A stretch of 64,000 bases of DNA, taken from Candidatus Bathyarchaeota archaeon. Its GTDB lineage: Archaea > Thermoproteota > Bathyarchaeia > Bathyarchaeales > Bathycorpusculaceae. Under the pieces are notes generated by a model. It did no database searches. It was not told the DNA's origin and was given only the letters and a program-made list of their open reading frames with translations. Both the position numbers and the translations under genes were made by a program. Shown here in pieces: positions 41,651 to 50,059 of the stretch (positions within the stretch are counted from its first letter, which is position 1; each line of letters starts with the position of its first letter). The stretch covers positions 1 to 64,000 of the forward strand of contig JAGTQX010000014.1 in NCBI GenBank assembly GCA_018396675.1, given 5' to 3'.

Positions 41651-43252
41651 ATGAAGTTCAATTTGAAGCCCAAAAAAGGCGAAGCTGCACAAGCAGAATT
41701 CAAAAATTTAATGATGGAAGAAGCCGAGTTAGCAAGCGTTTTGGAAATTCAGAAATGGAGTGTTCCGGAAGGTTACTTGGAGATTGAATATTACCCCCTC
41801 CGTCCACCGTTCTCCTACGCGGCGGTAATTCAAAACGAGGAAACCCTCGAATACCTTTATGTTTTAGATGAGTTGCCGTTGTCAAAAGAGGAAAGAGACG
41901 GCTATTTCAGGCTTAGAAACATTTTGGAGTTCGAGTTGCAAGCGCCAGAAGGCGAAGAGACGCTGGCAGAATCTTTCAGGCGGCAGATGCCCGTAATACT
42001 ATCCAAGCATCGTAAGGTTCTTGAGGGAATTTCACCCATCGGAGTGCGAAAAATCCTTTACTATCTTGAAAGAGACATTGTTGGATACGGCAAAATAGAC
42101 CCATTAATGTATGACGAGTACGTTGAGGACATTGGATGCAGCGGCGTAAACAAGCCAGTTTACCTTTGGCACAGGAAATATGAAAATATTAAAACCAACG
42201 TGATTTTCAGGGATGAACAAGAACTTGAAGACTTCGTAATGCGCATGGTTCATAAGTCTGGAAAACACGTGAGCATCGCCTTTCCAATAGTGGATGTTAC
42301 TCTGCCAGAAAAACATCGTTTGGCAGTCTCTTTTGGAAGAGAGACTACCCCATACGGAACAGCCTTCACCATCAGAAAGTTCCGCAAAGACCCCTTCACA
42401 ATAATCGACCTCATAGAAAATGAAACAATAAACGAGAGCATAGCCGCTTACCTTTGGCTTCTGATGGAAAACAAGATGTCAGTCATGATTATAGGTGCGA
42501 CAGGTGCTGGAAAAACCACTGCCCTAAACGCGGTTGCATGCCTCATAAAACCAAGCTACAAGATTATATCAGTCGAAGAAGTCGCCGAAATAAACCTTCC
42601 ACACGAAAACTGGACATCCACAATTGCACGGTCCGGTTTTGGAGCAGAAAGCGAAGGCGAAATTACACTATACGACCTCATTAAATCCGCAGTACGCCAC
42701 CGTCCAGATCTTGTAATCGTAGGCGAAGTCCGCGGTGAAGAAGCCTACGTGCTTTTCCAAGCGTTAGCCACTGGACATGGAGGCTTATGCACGTTGCACG
42801 CTGAAGATGTGGACACGGCTGTTAAGAGGCTTACGCAACCGCCGATGAGTATCCCTACATCTATAATTTCACTCATGAACTGTGTAATCAACGTTAAGCA
42901 CGTGCGAACGCCTGTTTTCCTTGAATCTGGAAGAAAGCTTTCAAGCAGGAAATTCGTGAACGTTACAGAAATAAAAGAGTATGACAGTTATCAGGAAGTC
43001 TTCAGTTGGAACCCCTCAACAGACACGTTCAACGAAAACCTTTCTGAAAGTTATCTGCTGAAAAAAATGGCTTCAAGCCTAGACATCCCGGTTGAGAGAC
43101 TCCTAGAAGAGTTGGAATACCGCAAAAAAGTTTTAGCACACATGGTTGAACAAGGCATACGCGACTACCGAAGCGTAAACAAAGTTCTAAGCAAATACTA
43201 CAACAATCCAGAGCTCTTCCAGAAAGAATTTCTAGAGAATAGCGGATGGTGA
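41651..43252 (+). CDS. Type IV pilus/secretion ATPase (FlaI/TadA/GspE family)
   Basis: 533 residues. The N-terminal domain (~1-220) is followed by the RecA-like domain with Walker A GATGAGKT (282-289), an Asp/His region, Walker B DLVIVGEVRGEE (~350-360) and the His box ATGHGGLCTLHAED. The order and motifs match archaeal FlaI and Tad-type hexameric ATPases that power subunit assembly at the inner face of the membrane. It is followed after 4 bases by the membrane platform gene. No archaellum-specific genes (FlaH, FlaF/G) are present, so a pilus or secretion machine is more likely than an archaellum. Confidence 0.95.
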   Translation: MKFNLKPKKGEAAQAEFKNLMMEEAELASVLEIQKWSVPEGYLEIEYYPLRPPFSYAAVIQNEETLEYLYVLDELPLSKEERDGYFRLRNILEFELQAPEGEETLAESFRRQMPVILSKHRKVLEGISPIGVRKILYYLERDIVGYGKIDPLMYDEYVEDIGCSGVNKPVYLWHRKYENIKTNVIFRDEQELEDFVMRMVHKSGKHVSIAFPIVDVTLPEKHRLAVSFGRETTPYGTAFTIRKFRKDPFTIIDLIENETINESIAAYLWLLMENKMSVMIIGATGAGKTTALNAVACLIKPSYKIISVEEVAEINLPHENWTSTIARSGFGAESEGEITLYDLIKSAVRHRPDLVIVGEVRGEEAYVLFQALATGHGGLCTLHAEDVDTAVKRLTQPPMSIPTSIISLMNCVINVKHVRTPVFLESGRKLSSRKFVNVTEIKEYDSYQEVFSWNPSTDTFNENLSESYLLKKMASSLDIPVERLLEELEYRKKVLAHMVEQGIRDYRSVNKVLSKYYNNPELFQKEFLENSGW

Positions 43253-43256
43253 AAAA

Positions 43257-44759
43257 TTGCAGAGAACCATCAAAGGACCTAAAATTTTTGGTAAAATGTT
43301 AAACCGCTTAGTTGAAGAGGATACAAGCGAAATAAACCGTGAACTTCCATTCGCCGCGTTACTTTTCACAATACTGGCTGCAAGTGAGGTAACCCTGTAC
43401 GAAAGCTGGAAAAAACTATGCGCAATAGATCATCTACCCAAATTCCAGCAAGAGGCAAAAGAAATCGTTAGGCAAGTAGAAGTTTTGGGCTACGACCCTT
43501 TGACTGTCATGCAAAGACGCGCCGAAAAGACAAAATCAAAAAGTTACCGTGAATTTTTGTTCGGCTACGTTTCAGCTGTGAGAAGCGGCGGGAACATTGT
43601 GAACTATCTTAAAAGCAAATTGCGCTCAATCTTCGACATTCAAAGTGCTGCTGCAATCCGCTCCATTGAAAGGCTTGGAACACTAGTGGAAGCATATGCA
43701 GTCATGCTAATCGTGACACTTTGCTCTTACATACTCTTCATAATCTTTTCAACAACATCGGTATTCGAGCCAATGAAGGCCACCGGGACTCCCGGCATTT
43801 CCACACCGCTTGTGTGCCTTCTGGTATTCGGCGTAACTCCACTAATATCCGTAATCTTCATGATTATAGCCCATTTTGAAAGAAAAAGCAACATTGTCGG
43901 GCTTAAGAAACCATACAAAATCGCAGCGATAACAGTAATTGCCTCATGCGGCTTATTGGCAGCAGTATTCCTAGCGCCGCCGCTTCAATATTTGACAAGT
44001 CCACAAGTTCTGCCGCTTGTTGTAACCGCATGCCTATTGACAATTTCGATTCCATCATCAGCAGTCTACATTGAAATAGCCAGAATAAACAATGCCGCTG
44101 AAAACGCCATGCCAAACTTCCTCAGAGACATTACAGAAGCGAGAAAAACCGGACTGTCGCCTGAAAAAAGCATAATCCACGCTGCGAAACGTTCAGGCTA
44201 CGGAAAGTTTTCTGAAGTTCTGTCGCTTATCAGAAGTCAAATGGAGTGGGGAGTACCGTTAAGGAAAATATTTTCCAGCGTTAAAAGAAAGATTCAAACA
44301 TGGCCTGTTCTAGTTAACTTCCTTATACTTATGGAAACAATAAAAATGGGCGGCGGCTCAAGCGTCGCTTTGGAAATATTAACCGAGTACAGCGAAAAAC
44401 AAAAGGATGTCGAAACAAACAAGAAGTCACTGTTAAGGCCCTACGTTATTCTCGCCTTCATATGGAGCGTCCTAATAGCCTTAACAACAACCATGGTCGC
44501 TTTAACTGTCTACGCCTTAACGCAGCTTTCATTTCCAGGCTCTACACCAATGTCTTTTCTCGTTATACAAGAGCAGATGAACCTGTTCTCTTTAGGTATA
44601 CTGCTACAATGTTGGCTTTCCGGCTTTTTCGTTGGCAAAGTTAACGAGGGCAATTTTGCAGCTGGCTTCAAATATTCAGCTATGCTTGTGCTCACTGCTC
44701 ATATTTCGCTTATGCTTTCACAAACCATGCTCGGTGGAATGTTTGGACTCATTCATTAA
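43257..44759 (+). CDS. Type II secretion F/TadC/FlaJ-like membrane platform protein
   Basis: 500 residues from TTG 43257 with GGTGA upstream. There are two T2SSF-like cytoplasmic domains (GNIVNYLKSKL ~110-125 and GKFSEVLSLIRSQM ~315-330) and several hydrophobic segments between and after them. It anchors the ATPase and pilin assembly in the membrane. The duplicated domain layout is the FlaJ/archaeal-pilus form. Confidence 0.93.
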   Translation: MQRTIKGPKIFGKMLNRLVEEDTSEINRELPFAALLFTILAASEVTLYESWKKLCAIDHLPKFQQEAKEIVRQVEVLGYDPLTVMQRRAEKTKSKSYREFLFGYVSAVRSGGNIVNYLKSKLRSIFDIQSAAAIRSIERLGTLVEAYAVMLIVTLCSYILFIIFSTTSVFEPMKATGTPGISTPLVCLLVFGVTPLISVIFMIIAHFERKSNIVGLKKPYKIAAITVIASCGLLAAVFLAPPLQYLTSPQVLPLVVTACLLTISIPSSAVYIEIARINNAAENAMPNFLRDITEARKTGLSPEKSIIHAAKRSGYGKFSEVLSLIRSQMEWGVPLRKIFSSVKRKIQTWPVLVNFLILMETIKMGGGSSVALEILTEYSEKQKDVETNKKSLLRPYVILAFIWSVLIALTTTMVALTVYALTQLSFPGSTPMSFLVIQEQMNLFSLGILLQCWLSGFFVGKVNEGNFAAGFKYSAMLVLTAHISLMLSQTMLGGMFGLIH

Positions 44760-44780
44760 AAGCGTAAAAAGGTGAAACTT

Positions 44781-45845
44781 ATGCCCGCGATATCTCTTGA
44801 CACGTTCTTCGCATGTTCCCTGATGGTTTTGCTTATGCTTTCAGCTATGGCTGCAACTACAAAGCTCTTATACCCTTCAATAAATGGTTCGTCAAGTGAA
44901 GTTGCCGAAAGATACAGAAAAATGGCTCAATATATTCTGCTAAACGCTGGAAACCCGCCGAACTGGGGACAAGATGGACAAAACTTTCCGGAAGAATTTG
45001 GGTTAGCCAAAGCTGGAGCTGAAAACGTTTACACGCTTGATATTGATAAAGTTTCTAGACTAAACGGCTTAAACGTTTACGCTTTAAGTTACGCTCAAAT
45101 GTTCACAGGCTTGAAAATGCCAGACGTCTCCTTTTCTATTGAAATAAAACCAGTCTTTGAAACCCGTATAAGCTTAACTGCAACCTTTCGCGGCACGGAT
45201 GAAACAATGTACCAGTTTGAAGTTTCAACCGAGAAGGACGGTGTCAAAGTTCCGACAAACCTAAAACTGTACATAATTGCTGAAGATTTTTTGGAATCAT
45301 CAAATATCCTTATTTCTGATGGCGCCGTCAACCTGAACGTGACAATCCCAAACAGCATTAACGGGCCAGCCTTACTTGTCGTTTTTGCAAGGTATGTTTA
45401 CAACGATAAAATGTTTTCTTTCGCATCTTACGCCTTTACGCATAACGCGCAAAAACCAGAACCTTCTGGCACATTTCTGCAACTCTCACCATTAAATTAT
45501 ACGCTAACAGTCCAATTCAAAACTCAAGAAACGGTTTTGTCGAAATTTTACGCGTTGGCTTTCAATTATTCCTCAGAAATTACGCCGAGAGAAAGCATCA
45601 ACCAATCTGCAGTTTTTAGCTTTCCAAAGTTTTTAGACTCTAGTCCCACGGTGCTTGTTATTACTGGAAAAAGCGCTGGACGGTTTTTTGTGGAGTGCAC
45701 CGCATATCCGCAGGTACCGTTGCAAGTTGGCGCCAGTTTTTCAGAAGCGTCAAGCCTTTCAGATGTTTTTGCTTACAGCCACCTTGTATCAATAAACCGT
45801 GCAGTTTACGTTTGCACACTCTGGTTTGGGGGGCCAAAACTGTGA
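44781..45845 (+). CDS. Large pilin-like envelope protein of the pilus operon
   Basis: 354 residues from ATG 44781 with GGTGA six bases upstream (a GTG at 44772 is less likely). One N-terminal hydrophobic helix (~7-28) precedes ~320 exterior residues, beta-rich with many N-x-S/T sites. It begins MPAIS, echoing MPAIT in the 153-residue protein. No enzymatic motif is seen. It may be a tip or adhesin-like subunit. The next gene's GTG overlaps its stop codon. Confidence 0.72.
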   Translation: MPAISLDTFFACSLMVLLMLSAMAATTKLLYPSINGSSSEVAERYRKMAQYILLNAGNPPNWGQDGQNFPEEFGLAKAGAENVYTLDIDKVSRLNGLNVYALSYAQMFTGLKMPDVSFSIEIKPVFETRISLTATFRGTDETMYQFEVSTEKDGVKVPTNLKLYIIAEDFLESSNILISDGAVNLNVTIPNSINGPALLVVFARYVYNDKMFSFASYAFTHNAQKPEPSGTFLQLSPLNYTLTVQFKTQETVLSKFYALAFNYSSEITPRESINQSAVFSFPKFLDSSPTVLVITGKSAGRFFVECTAYPQVPLQVGASFSEASSLSDVFAYSHLVSINRAVYVCTLWFGGPKL

Positions 45846-46267
45846 AACACCGGAATATGGGACAGATTAGGATAATTGAAGCTTTTCTGGCCGTGTTTAT
45901 TGTTTTCTCTTCTTTGGCCATTTCTGCAAATCTCACGGTAACCAACCGTTCCAGCGACGAGCTTGACGATTTAGCTTCAATTGGACTGCAAGCACTGTTA
46001 TGGCTGGATTCAAATGGAAACTTGGGCGAATACATAAATAACCGAAACTGGACGGCTTTACGATGTTCCTTAAACGTCTTGTTGCCGACAAGCGTCTCCT
46101 TCAATGTTACAGTGTATGATGTGGAAATGCGGCAAATCAACAATGAAATAATCTCTAACGGAAACCTGAACAGTCAAGACGTCGCTTTCGTCAAGTATAT
46201 TTGCGTAAGTCAAAACTCGGTTTTCAAAGTTTATGTGGTTCATATGCATTTGGCGGTGGCTAAATGA
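45842..46267 (+). CDS. Small pilin-like protein of the pilus operon
   Basis: 141 residues from GTG 45842, which overlaps the previous stop (GTGA); ATG 45857 is an alternative. A hydrophobic helix (IIEAFLAVFIVFSSLAISAN) is followed by a short exterior domain with N-x-T sites. The Glu in RIIEAFLAVF near the helix start recalls the Glu5 of type IV pilins. It overlaps the next gene by four bases. Confidence 0.72.
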   Translation: MKHRNMGQIRIIEAFLAVFIVFSSLAISANLTVTNRSSDELDDLASIGLQALLWLDSNGNLGEYINNRNWTALRCSLNVLLPTSVSFNVTVYDVEMRQINNEIISNGNLNSQDVAFVKYICVSQNSVFKVYVVHMHLAVAK

Positions 46268-47022
46268 GAAAAATTGCTAAAATCTGTAGGGCTAGAAGCT
46301 CTGGACAACTTTTCATAGTGGCGGCCATAGCCATCGCCCTAATAATTTCTTCGATAACAGTATATGTTTACGAATTCAACAGAGAAAATCAAGCTCCAGA
46401 AGACCATTTAGTAAGTGAATATTTTCTAGTTGTGAAACAAGGTTCAAGAAACGCCGTGATAAGCGCGCTTGCAAACATTTCAGACGGCGGCGAAAAAACG
46501 GTGTTAGCTGAAAACGTTGGGGCTCTTTCAGAAGCCTACTTAAGTGTGATGCAAAATGGCATTTATCAGTTATCTTACACGCTTTTTAACAGCTCGGGCT
46601 ACGCGGATGGAGTAAAACTTTTGTGGAGCGACAATGGGTTAGGCGTTTCAAGCGCCTATGTAGAGTTCACTTTGGAGACAATTGGCTTAACATTCAACGC
46701 CACAATGACATATGCTGTTAACGTGACGACGACCGCCAAAATAGCAGGTTACTACACGATTAACGGCACGGCTAAAGACGTAAACATAACATGCCAAATT
46801 TTCAATGAGGAAGAACCAGCCCTAGTCAAAAACATAACAACGTATTATGAGGATTCTGGCGTTTGGCTGCCTGTTACGCCTTCAATAATAAATTACGGCA
46901 ACGGCACATACATCCTATCATTTACGGTTTTTACGTCGTCTGACCCCGTGCAAGTATCAGTGCATATCAGCGACTTACGTGGCATACTAGTTCAAGCAAA
47001 CGCAACATGCAGCAGCTTGTAA
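46264..47022 (+). CDS. Pilin-like envelope protein, last gene of the pilus operon
   Basis: 252 residues. A basic N-terminus (RKIAKICRARSSG) leads to a hydrophobic helix (QLFIVAAIAIALIISSIT) with a cleavage-like SG/Q border. The exterior domain is beta-rich with about nine N-x-S/T sites, hinting at a heavily glycosylated surface protein. It closes the operon; RbkR follows after ~95 bases. Confidence 0.74.
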   Translation: MRKIAKICRARSSGQLFIVAAIAIALIISSITVYVYEFNRENQAPEDHLVSEYFLVVKQGSRNAVISALANISDGGEKTVLAENVGALSEAYLSVMQNGIYQLSYTLFNSSGYADGVKLLWSDNGLGVSSAYVEFTLETIGLTFNATMTYAVNVTTTAKIAGYYTINGTAKDVNITCQIFNEEEPALVKNITTYYEDSGVWLPVTPSIINYGNGTYILSFTVFTSSDPVQVSVHISDLRGILVQANATCSSL

Positions 47023-47118
47023 GAGCAATTTTAGCTATTCAAATTCGAGCGCCTTAAATATCTATTAGGGCACTTCTAAATTGAGTGACAAGGCTGGGGG
47101 CGAGGAAGGTTTTAAGAA

Positions 47119-47808
47119 ATGATTGAAACGCAAAGTTGGCGCCACCTTTGCACTCTTTTGAAACTGGCTGAAATGGGTGCACATCGTAGAACAGCCAAAA
47201 TCTCCACGGAGTATTTAGCCAGAAAACTTGGCATTTCACAACAGTCAGCTTCACGTCACCTAATAGAACTTGACAGAAAAGGTTGGATTAAACGAACAAC
47301 AACCCATGAAGGCTGCTTGATAAGAATTACCGAAGCTGGCGTTGCAGAGTTAAAGAAGCTTTATTCGAACATGCGTTTCCTGATGGAGGCAGCTTATCCG
47401 CCGTCAGTGACCATTGAAGGCATAGTCTTCTCTGGATTAGGCGAAGGCGCTTACTATGTTACACGTGACCCTTACAGGCGGCAGTTTATTGAAAAACTCG
47501 GTTTCGACCCATACCCCGGGACGCTTAACCTAAAACTTGTAACTGAGTACGACGTGAAAACGCGTTCAGAGCTTGAAGGTTACCCAGCCATAGAAATTGA
47601 AGGCTTTACAAATGAAAGCCGCACTTTTGGACCTGTTAAATGTTACCCTGCAATAATCGAAAACAGAGTGAAAGGCGCACTTATTTCAGCAATAAGAAGC
47701 CACTATGACGCTTCGGTTGTGGAGATAATCGCGCCCGTGTGCTTGCGGAAACATTTAACATTAAAAGATGGACATAAAGTGAAAGTTGAAATTTTAACAA
47801 CGCCGTAA
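47119..47808 (+). CDS. ribK: RbkR: winged-helix regulator fused to CTP-dependent riboflavin kinase
   Basis: 229 residues. The winged helix (~8-85) contains STEYLARKLGISQQSASRHL. The kinase domain (~95-229) has VFSGLGEGAYYV and GFDPYPGTLNLKL, the CTP/Mg2+ contacts of archaeal RibK. It makes FMN and represses or activates riboflavin genes. RibL, which makes FAD next, is encoded ~600 bases downstream on the other strand. The usual RbkR operator could not be picked out in the 95 bases upstream. Confidence 0.93.
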   Translation: MIETQSWRHLCTLLKLAEMGAHRRTAKISTEYLARKLGISQQSASRHLIELDRKGWIKRTTTHEGCLIRITEAGVAELKKLYSNMRFLMEAAYPPSVTIEGIVFSGLGEGAYYVTRDPYRRQFIEKLGFDPYPGTLNLKLVTEYDVKTRSELEGYPAIEIEGFTNESRTFGPVKCYPAIIENRVKGALISAIRSHYDASVVEIIAPVCLRKHLTLKDGHKVKVEILTTP

Positions 47809-47818
47809 AAGTCACGCT

Positions 47819-48434
47819 TTACCCATAGTTCACGCTGTATCTGTATTTTATCTTTGAAACGCGCCTAGCGGCGATAACGTATCCCACGAGTAGCCCAGCG
47901 ACTAAACCGCCAAAATGCGCCAAGAAATTAATGTTGGGACCAGAGCTAACCATCAATAGAAAAAACGCGTAAAATAAAACGCTGATTATGGATTGTCCTA
48001 TTGTTTGTCTAACGTAAATTGCACACGCGCCGAAAAGCCCAAAAATCGCGCCTGAAGCGCCAGCGGAAACAATGTAAGGTCCCAAAAGGAGCGTTAAAAG
48101 GTTTCCAGCTAAGCCGCTTATGAAGTATACTGCCGCGTATTCGGTGAGGCTGAAAAGTTCTTCAGCTCTTAGGCCGAAGATTAAGAGAAAAAACATGTTG
48201 CCTAAAAGGTGCACGATGTTCACATGAATGAACATGGCTGTGAAAAGTTGCCAATACCAACCGCGCATTACAAGCCAATTTGACTGCCCATAGATAATGA
48301 GTAGATTATCGTTTGTGTAAATTAAATCTCCCGACGATAGACGTATAAATGTATACGAGTATGTTGGCTGTTATCAGCAGATAGGTGAGCATGAACTTTT
48401 TGTCGACTTTGTGCATAAGCATTGCTTTTGTCAT
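47819..48434 (-). pseudogene. Rhomboid intramembrane serine protease, interrupted by one frameshift
   Basis: The intact frame (47819-48268) has WQLFTAMFIHVN, GASGAIFG with the catalytic Ser, and NFLAHFGG with the catalytic His, but lacks the first helix. That helix lies just upstream in another frame: from ATG 48434 it reads MLTYLLITANILVYIYTSIVG, and after the shift the frame reads DNLLIIYGQSNWLVMRGWYWQ, the expected rhomboid join. The break is near 48305-48315. The ATG at 48434 overlaps the RibL stop (ATGA), so the two genes were coupled. It may be a recent mutation or a sequencing error. The shorter frame may still be translated from 48268. Confidence 0.78.
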
Positions 48435-48895
48435 CTTCTAATGTAGTGTTCAATTATTTTCTGCTTGATTTTTGAGGAACTGTCCAGTTCGTCTTCGCCG
48501 AATTTGCCAATGCGTACAACTTTTATTTTTAATCCCTTCGATTTCACATAGTTTCTGACTTCTTTTTCCATTCCGTCTTGGTCATGTCCGACAGCGATGA
48601 TGTCCGGCTTAATTTTTTCTATGACTTTGCCTAGGTTAAAGTCCTCATAGCCCAGAATCGCCTCATCAACAACCTTTAAGGATTCCACAAGTGCGCGGCG
48701 CTGGTTTTCAGGCATAACTGGTTTTGCGCCTTTTCTTTTCTCGACGGTGCTATCTCTGGCGACGATCACGATTAGTTCAGCGTCTTTCCCGCCAACTTTC
48801 TTTGCTTCTTCCAGAAAACGAACGTGACCAAGATGCAGAAGGTCGAATACGCCTGAAGCTAAAACTATTTTACGTTTTGTCTCCTTTTTGGCCAT
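48431..48895 (-). CDS. ribL: FAD synthetase (archaeal RibL)
   Basis: 154 residues, nucleotidyltransferase fold: ASGVFDLLHLGHVRFLEEAK (HxGH-type motif HLGH) and SSSKIKQKI near the C-terminus. It adenylates FMN to FAD. RibL proteins typically carry two C-terminal cysteines; none is visible here. It overlaps the DUF357 gene by 31 bases and the rhomboid start by four. The neighbour RbkR supplies FMN. Confidence 0.88.
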   Translation of the reverse strand: MAKKETKRKIVLASGVFDLLHLGHVRFLEEAKKVGGKDAELIVIVARDSTVEKRKGAKPVMPENQRRALVESLKVVDEAILGYEDFNLGKVIEKIKPDIIAVGHDQDGMEKEVRNYVKSKGLKIKVVRIGKFGEDELDSSSKIKQKIIEHYIRR

Positions 48896-49146
48896 TCAAA
48901 CTTCACGACTCCTAACATTTTTAGGGCGTCAAGCAAGCCTTCACAGTAAGCAACTGAGGCGAGGCTTACCTCAAACCTTTTTCTGTCCCTATAATACTTA
49001 GCGTCTTGCAAATAGGCTTTTGCTGATTCAACAACCCGCCTAGCTGAATCCGCAGTTATCCGCGTATCGCCGTCGACAAAGGACAACTCGTTGAGGACAC
49101 GTTCCGTGGAAGCAATGTATTTTGAGACAAGCTCTTCTAGACTCAT
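48865..49146 (-). CDS. DUF357 protein
   Basis: 93 residues, all-helical: LVSKYIASTERVLNEL, a turn, then AYLQDAKYYRDRKRFEVSLASVAYCEGLLDAL. This matches the DUF357 family, which is common in archaea next to RibL and diphthine synthase, and looks like a four-helix HEPN-like bundle. The role is unknown. It overlaps dph5 by four bases and ribL by 31, so the three are coupled. Confidence 0.9.
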   Translation of the reverse strand: MSLEELVSKYIASTERVLNELSFVDGDTRITADSARRVVESAKAYLQDAKYYRDRKRFEVSLASVAYCEGLLDALKMLGVVKFEWPKRRQNVK

Positions 49147-49940
49147 TTGACAAGCCTCCTAACAATTGGAGGCGCATCTGCAAACGCTATTAGTGCTTCA
49201 GCCTCAATAAAATGGAGTTCGCCGGGAAAAATTAGGCTGTAAGGCGGCTCGCCGAAATCATAACCTAAAAGTTTGTTCACAAAATCGGCTTTCACTGTCG
49301 GATTCAAGCTTCCAGCCCGTGCTATGCCAACCGCAAGCGTTTCACCGCTTATTATGCCCATCCGCCGCTTTTCTTCAATTTTCAAAAGCATCGTAAGCGC
49401 TTCCTGAATGCTCATATAACGCTTTTTATCCGCATCTATATCCAATAAGCACAGCGTGTGAAGCCCGATTTCCTTGTTTTTCGCTATAACCGTGTAAGGA
49501 GTTTCTGAAAAATTTTCTTGAAATGGCAAAGTGACGCTTTTACCGAACTTGTAATTGTGTAAACCGCTTAAACCCACGGCGGCCGACATTATTGATGCAC
49601 CATGAACTATACGTGTTTTTATTCCACGCTTCTTTGCTTCCAGCCTAAGCGCAACATGAGTAGTTGCAACAAGCGGATCGCCTGGAACAAGCAAAACCGT
49701 TTTGCCTTTTTCTGCAGATTCTAGAACCGCTTCACCGTTTTCTTCTTCAAGCTCCCGCCGTGAAACAACCCGAATTTTCTTTTCCACAAGTTTTTCGAGT
49801 TTTTCAACGGAAAAGTCAAGCATCAAACTTGTGTAAAGCTCAATGAAAACTTCGTTTGCAGTTTTAGTCTCTTCCAAGCCTTTTAGGCTTATTCCTTTTT
49901 CGTCATGCAGTCCCAATCCGACGAATACTAGCTCATTCAA
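49143..49940 (-). CDS. dph5: Diphthine synthase
   Basis: 265 residues from TTG 49940. It is a SAM-dependent tetrapyrrole-methylase fold: FVGLGLHDEKGISLKGLE at the start, VPGDPLVATTHVALR, and VHGASIMSAAVGLSGLHNYKFG. It adds methyl groups to the modified histidine of elongation factor 2 in diphthamide synthesis. It is the first gene of the dph5-DUF357-ribL-rhomboid operon. Confidence 0.94.
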   Translation of the reverse strand: MNELVFVGLGLHDEKGISLKGLEETKTANEVFIELYTSLMLDFSVEKLEKLVEKKIRVVSRRELEEENGEAVLESAEKGKTVLLVPGDPLVATTHVALRLEAKKRGIKTRIVHGASIMSAAVGLSGLHNYKFGKSVTLPFQENFSETPYTVIAKNKEIGLHTLCLLDIDADKKRYMSIQEALTMLLKIEEKRRMGIISGETLAVGIARAGSLNPTVKADFVNKLLGYDFGEPPYSLIFPGELHFIEAEALIAFADAPPIVRRLVK

Positions 49941-50059
49941 TGCGGTTTCCCAATTTACAGAGCATTCAAAGCTTTAAAACTGTTTACGCCGTGAACGCGT
50001 GTTGGAAAGTTATATAATCTTTATTGTGCCTAAATGCACGCTAAAGACGGTGTCAAAAG

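Noticed and set aside
45695-45841. Long N-terminal extension of the 141-residue pilus protein
   Set aside because: It lies wholly inside the preceding pilus gene in another frame; the GTGA overlap at 45842 is a far better start.
50-49846. Numerous overlapping reading frames opposite or inside conserved genes (e.g. 3174-3635, 55790-56596, 17274-17891)
   Set aside because: They sit within well-identified genes, lack ribosome-binding sites and show no motif of their own.
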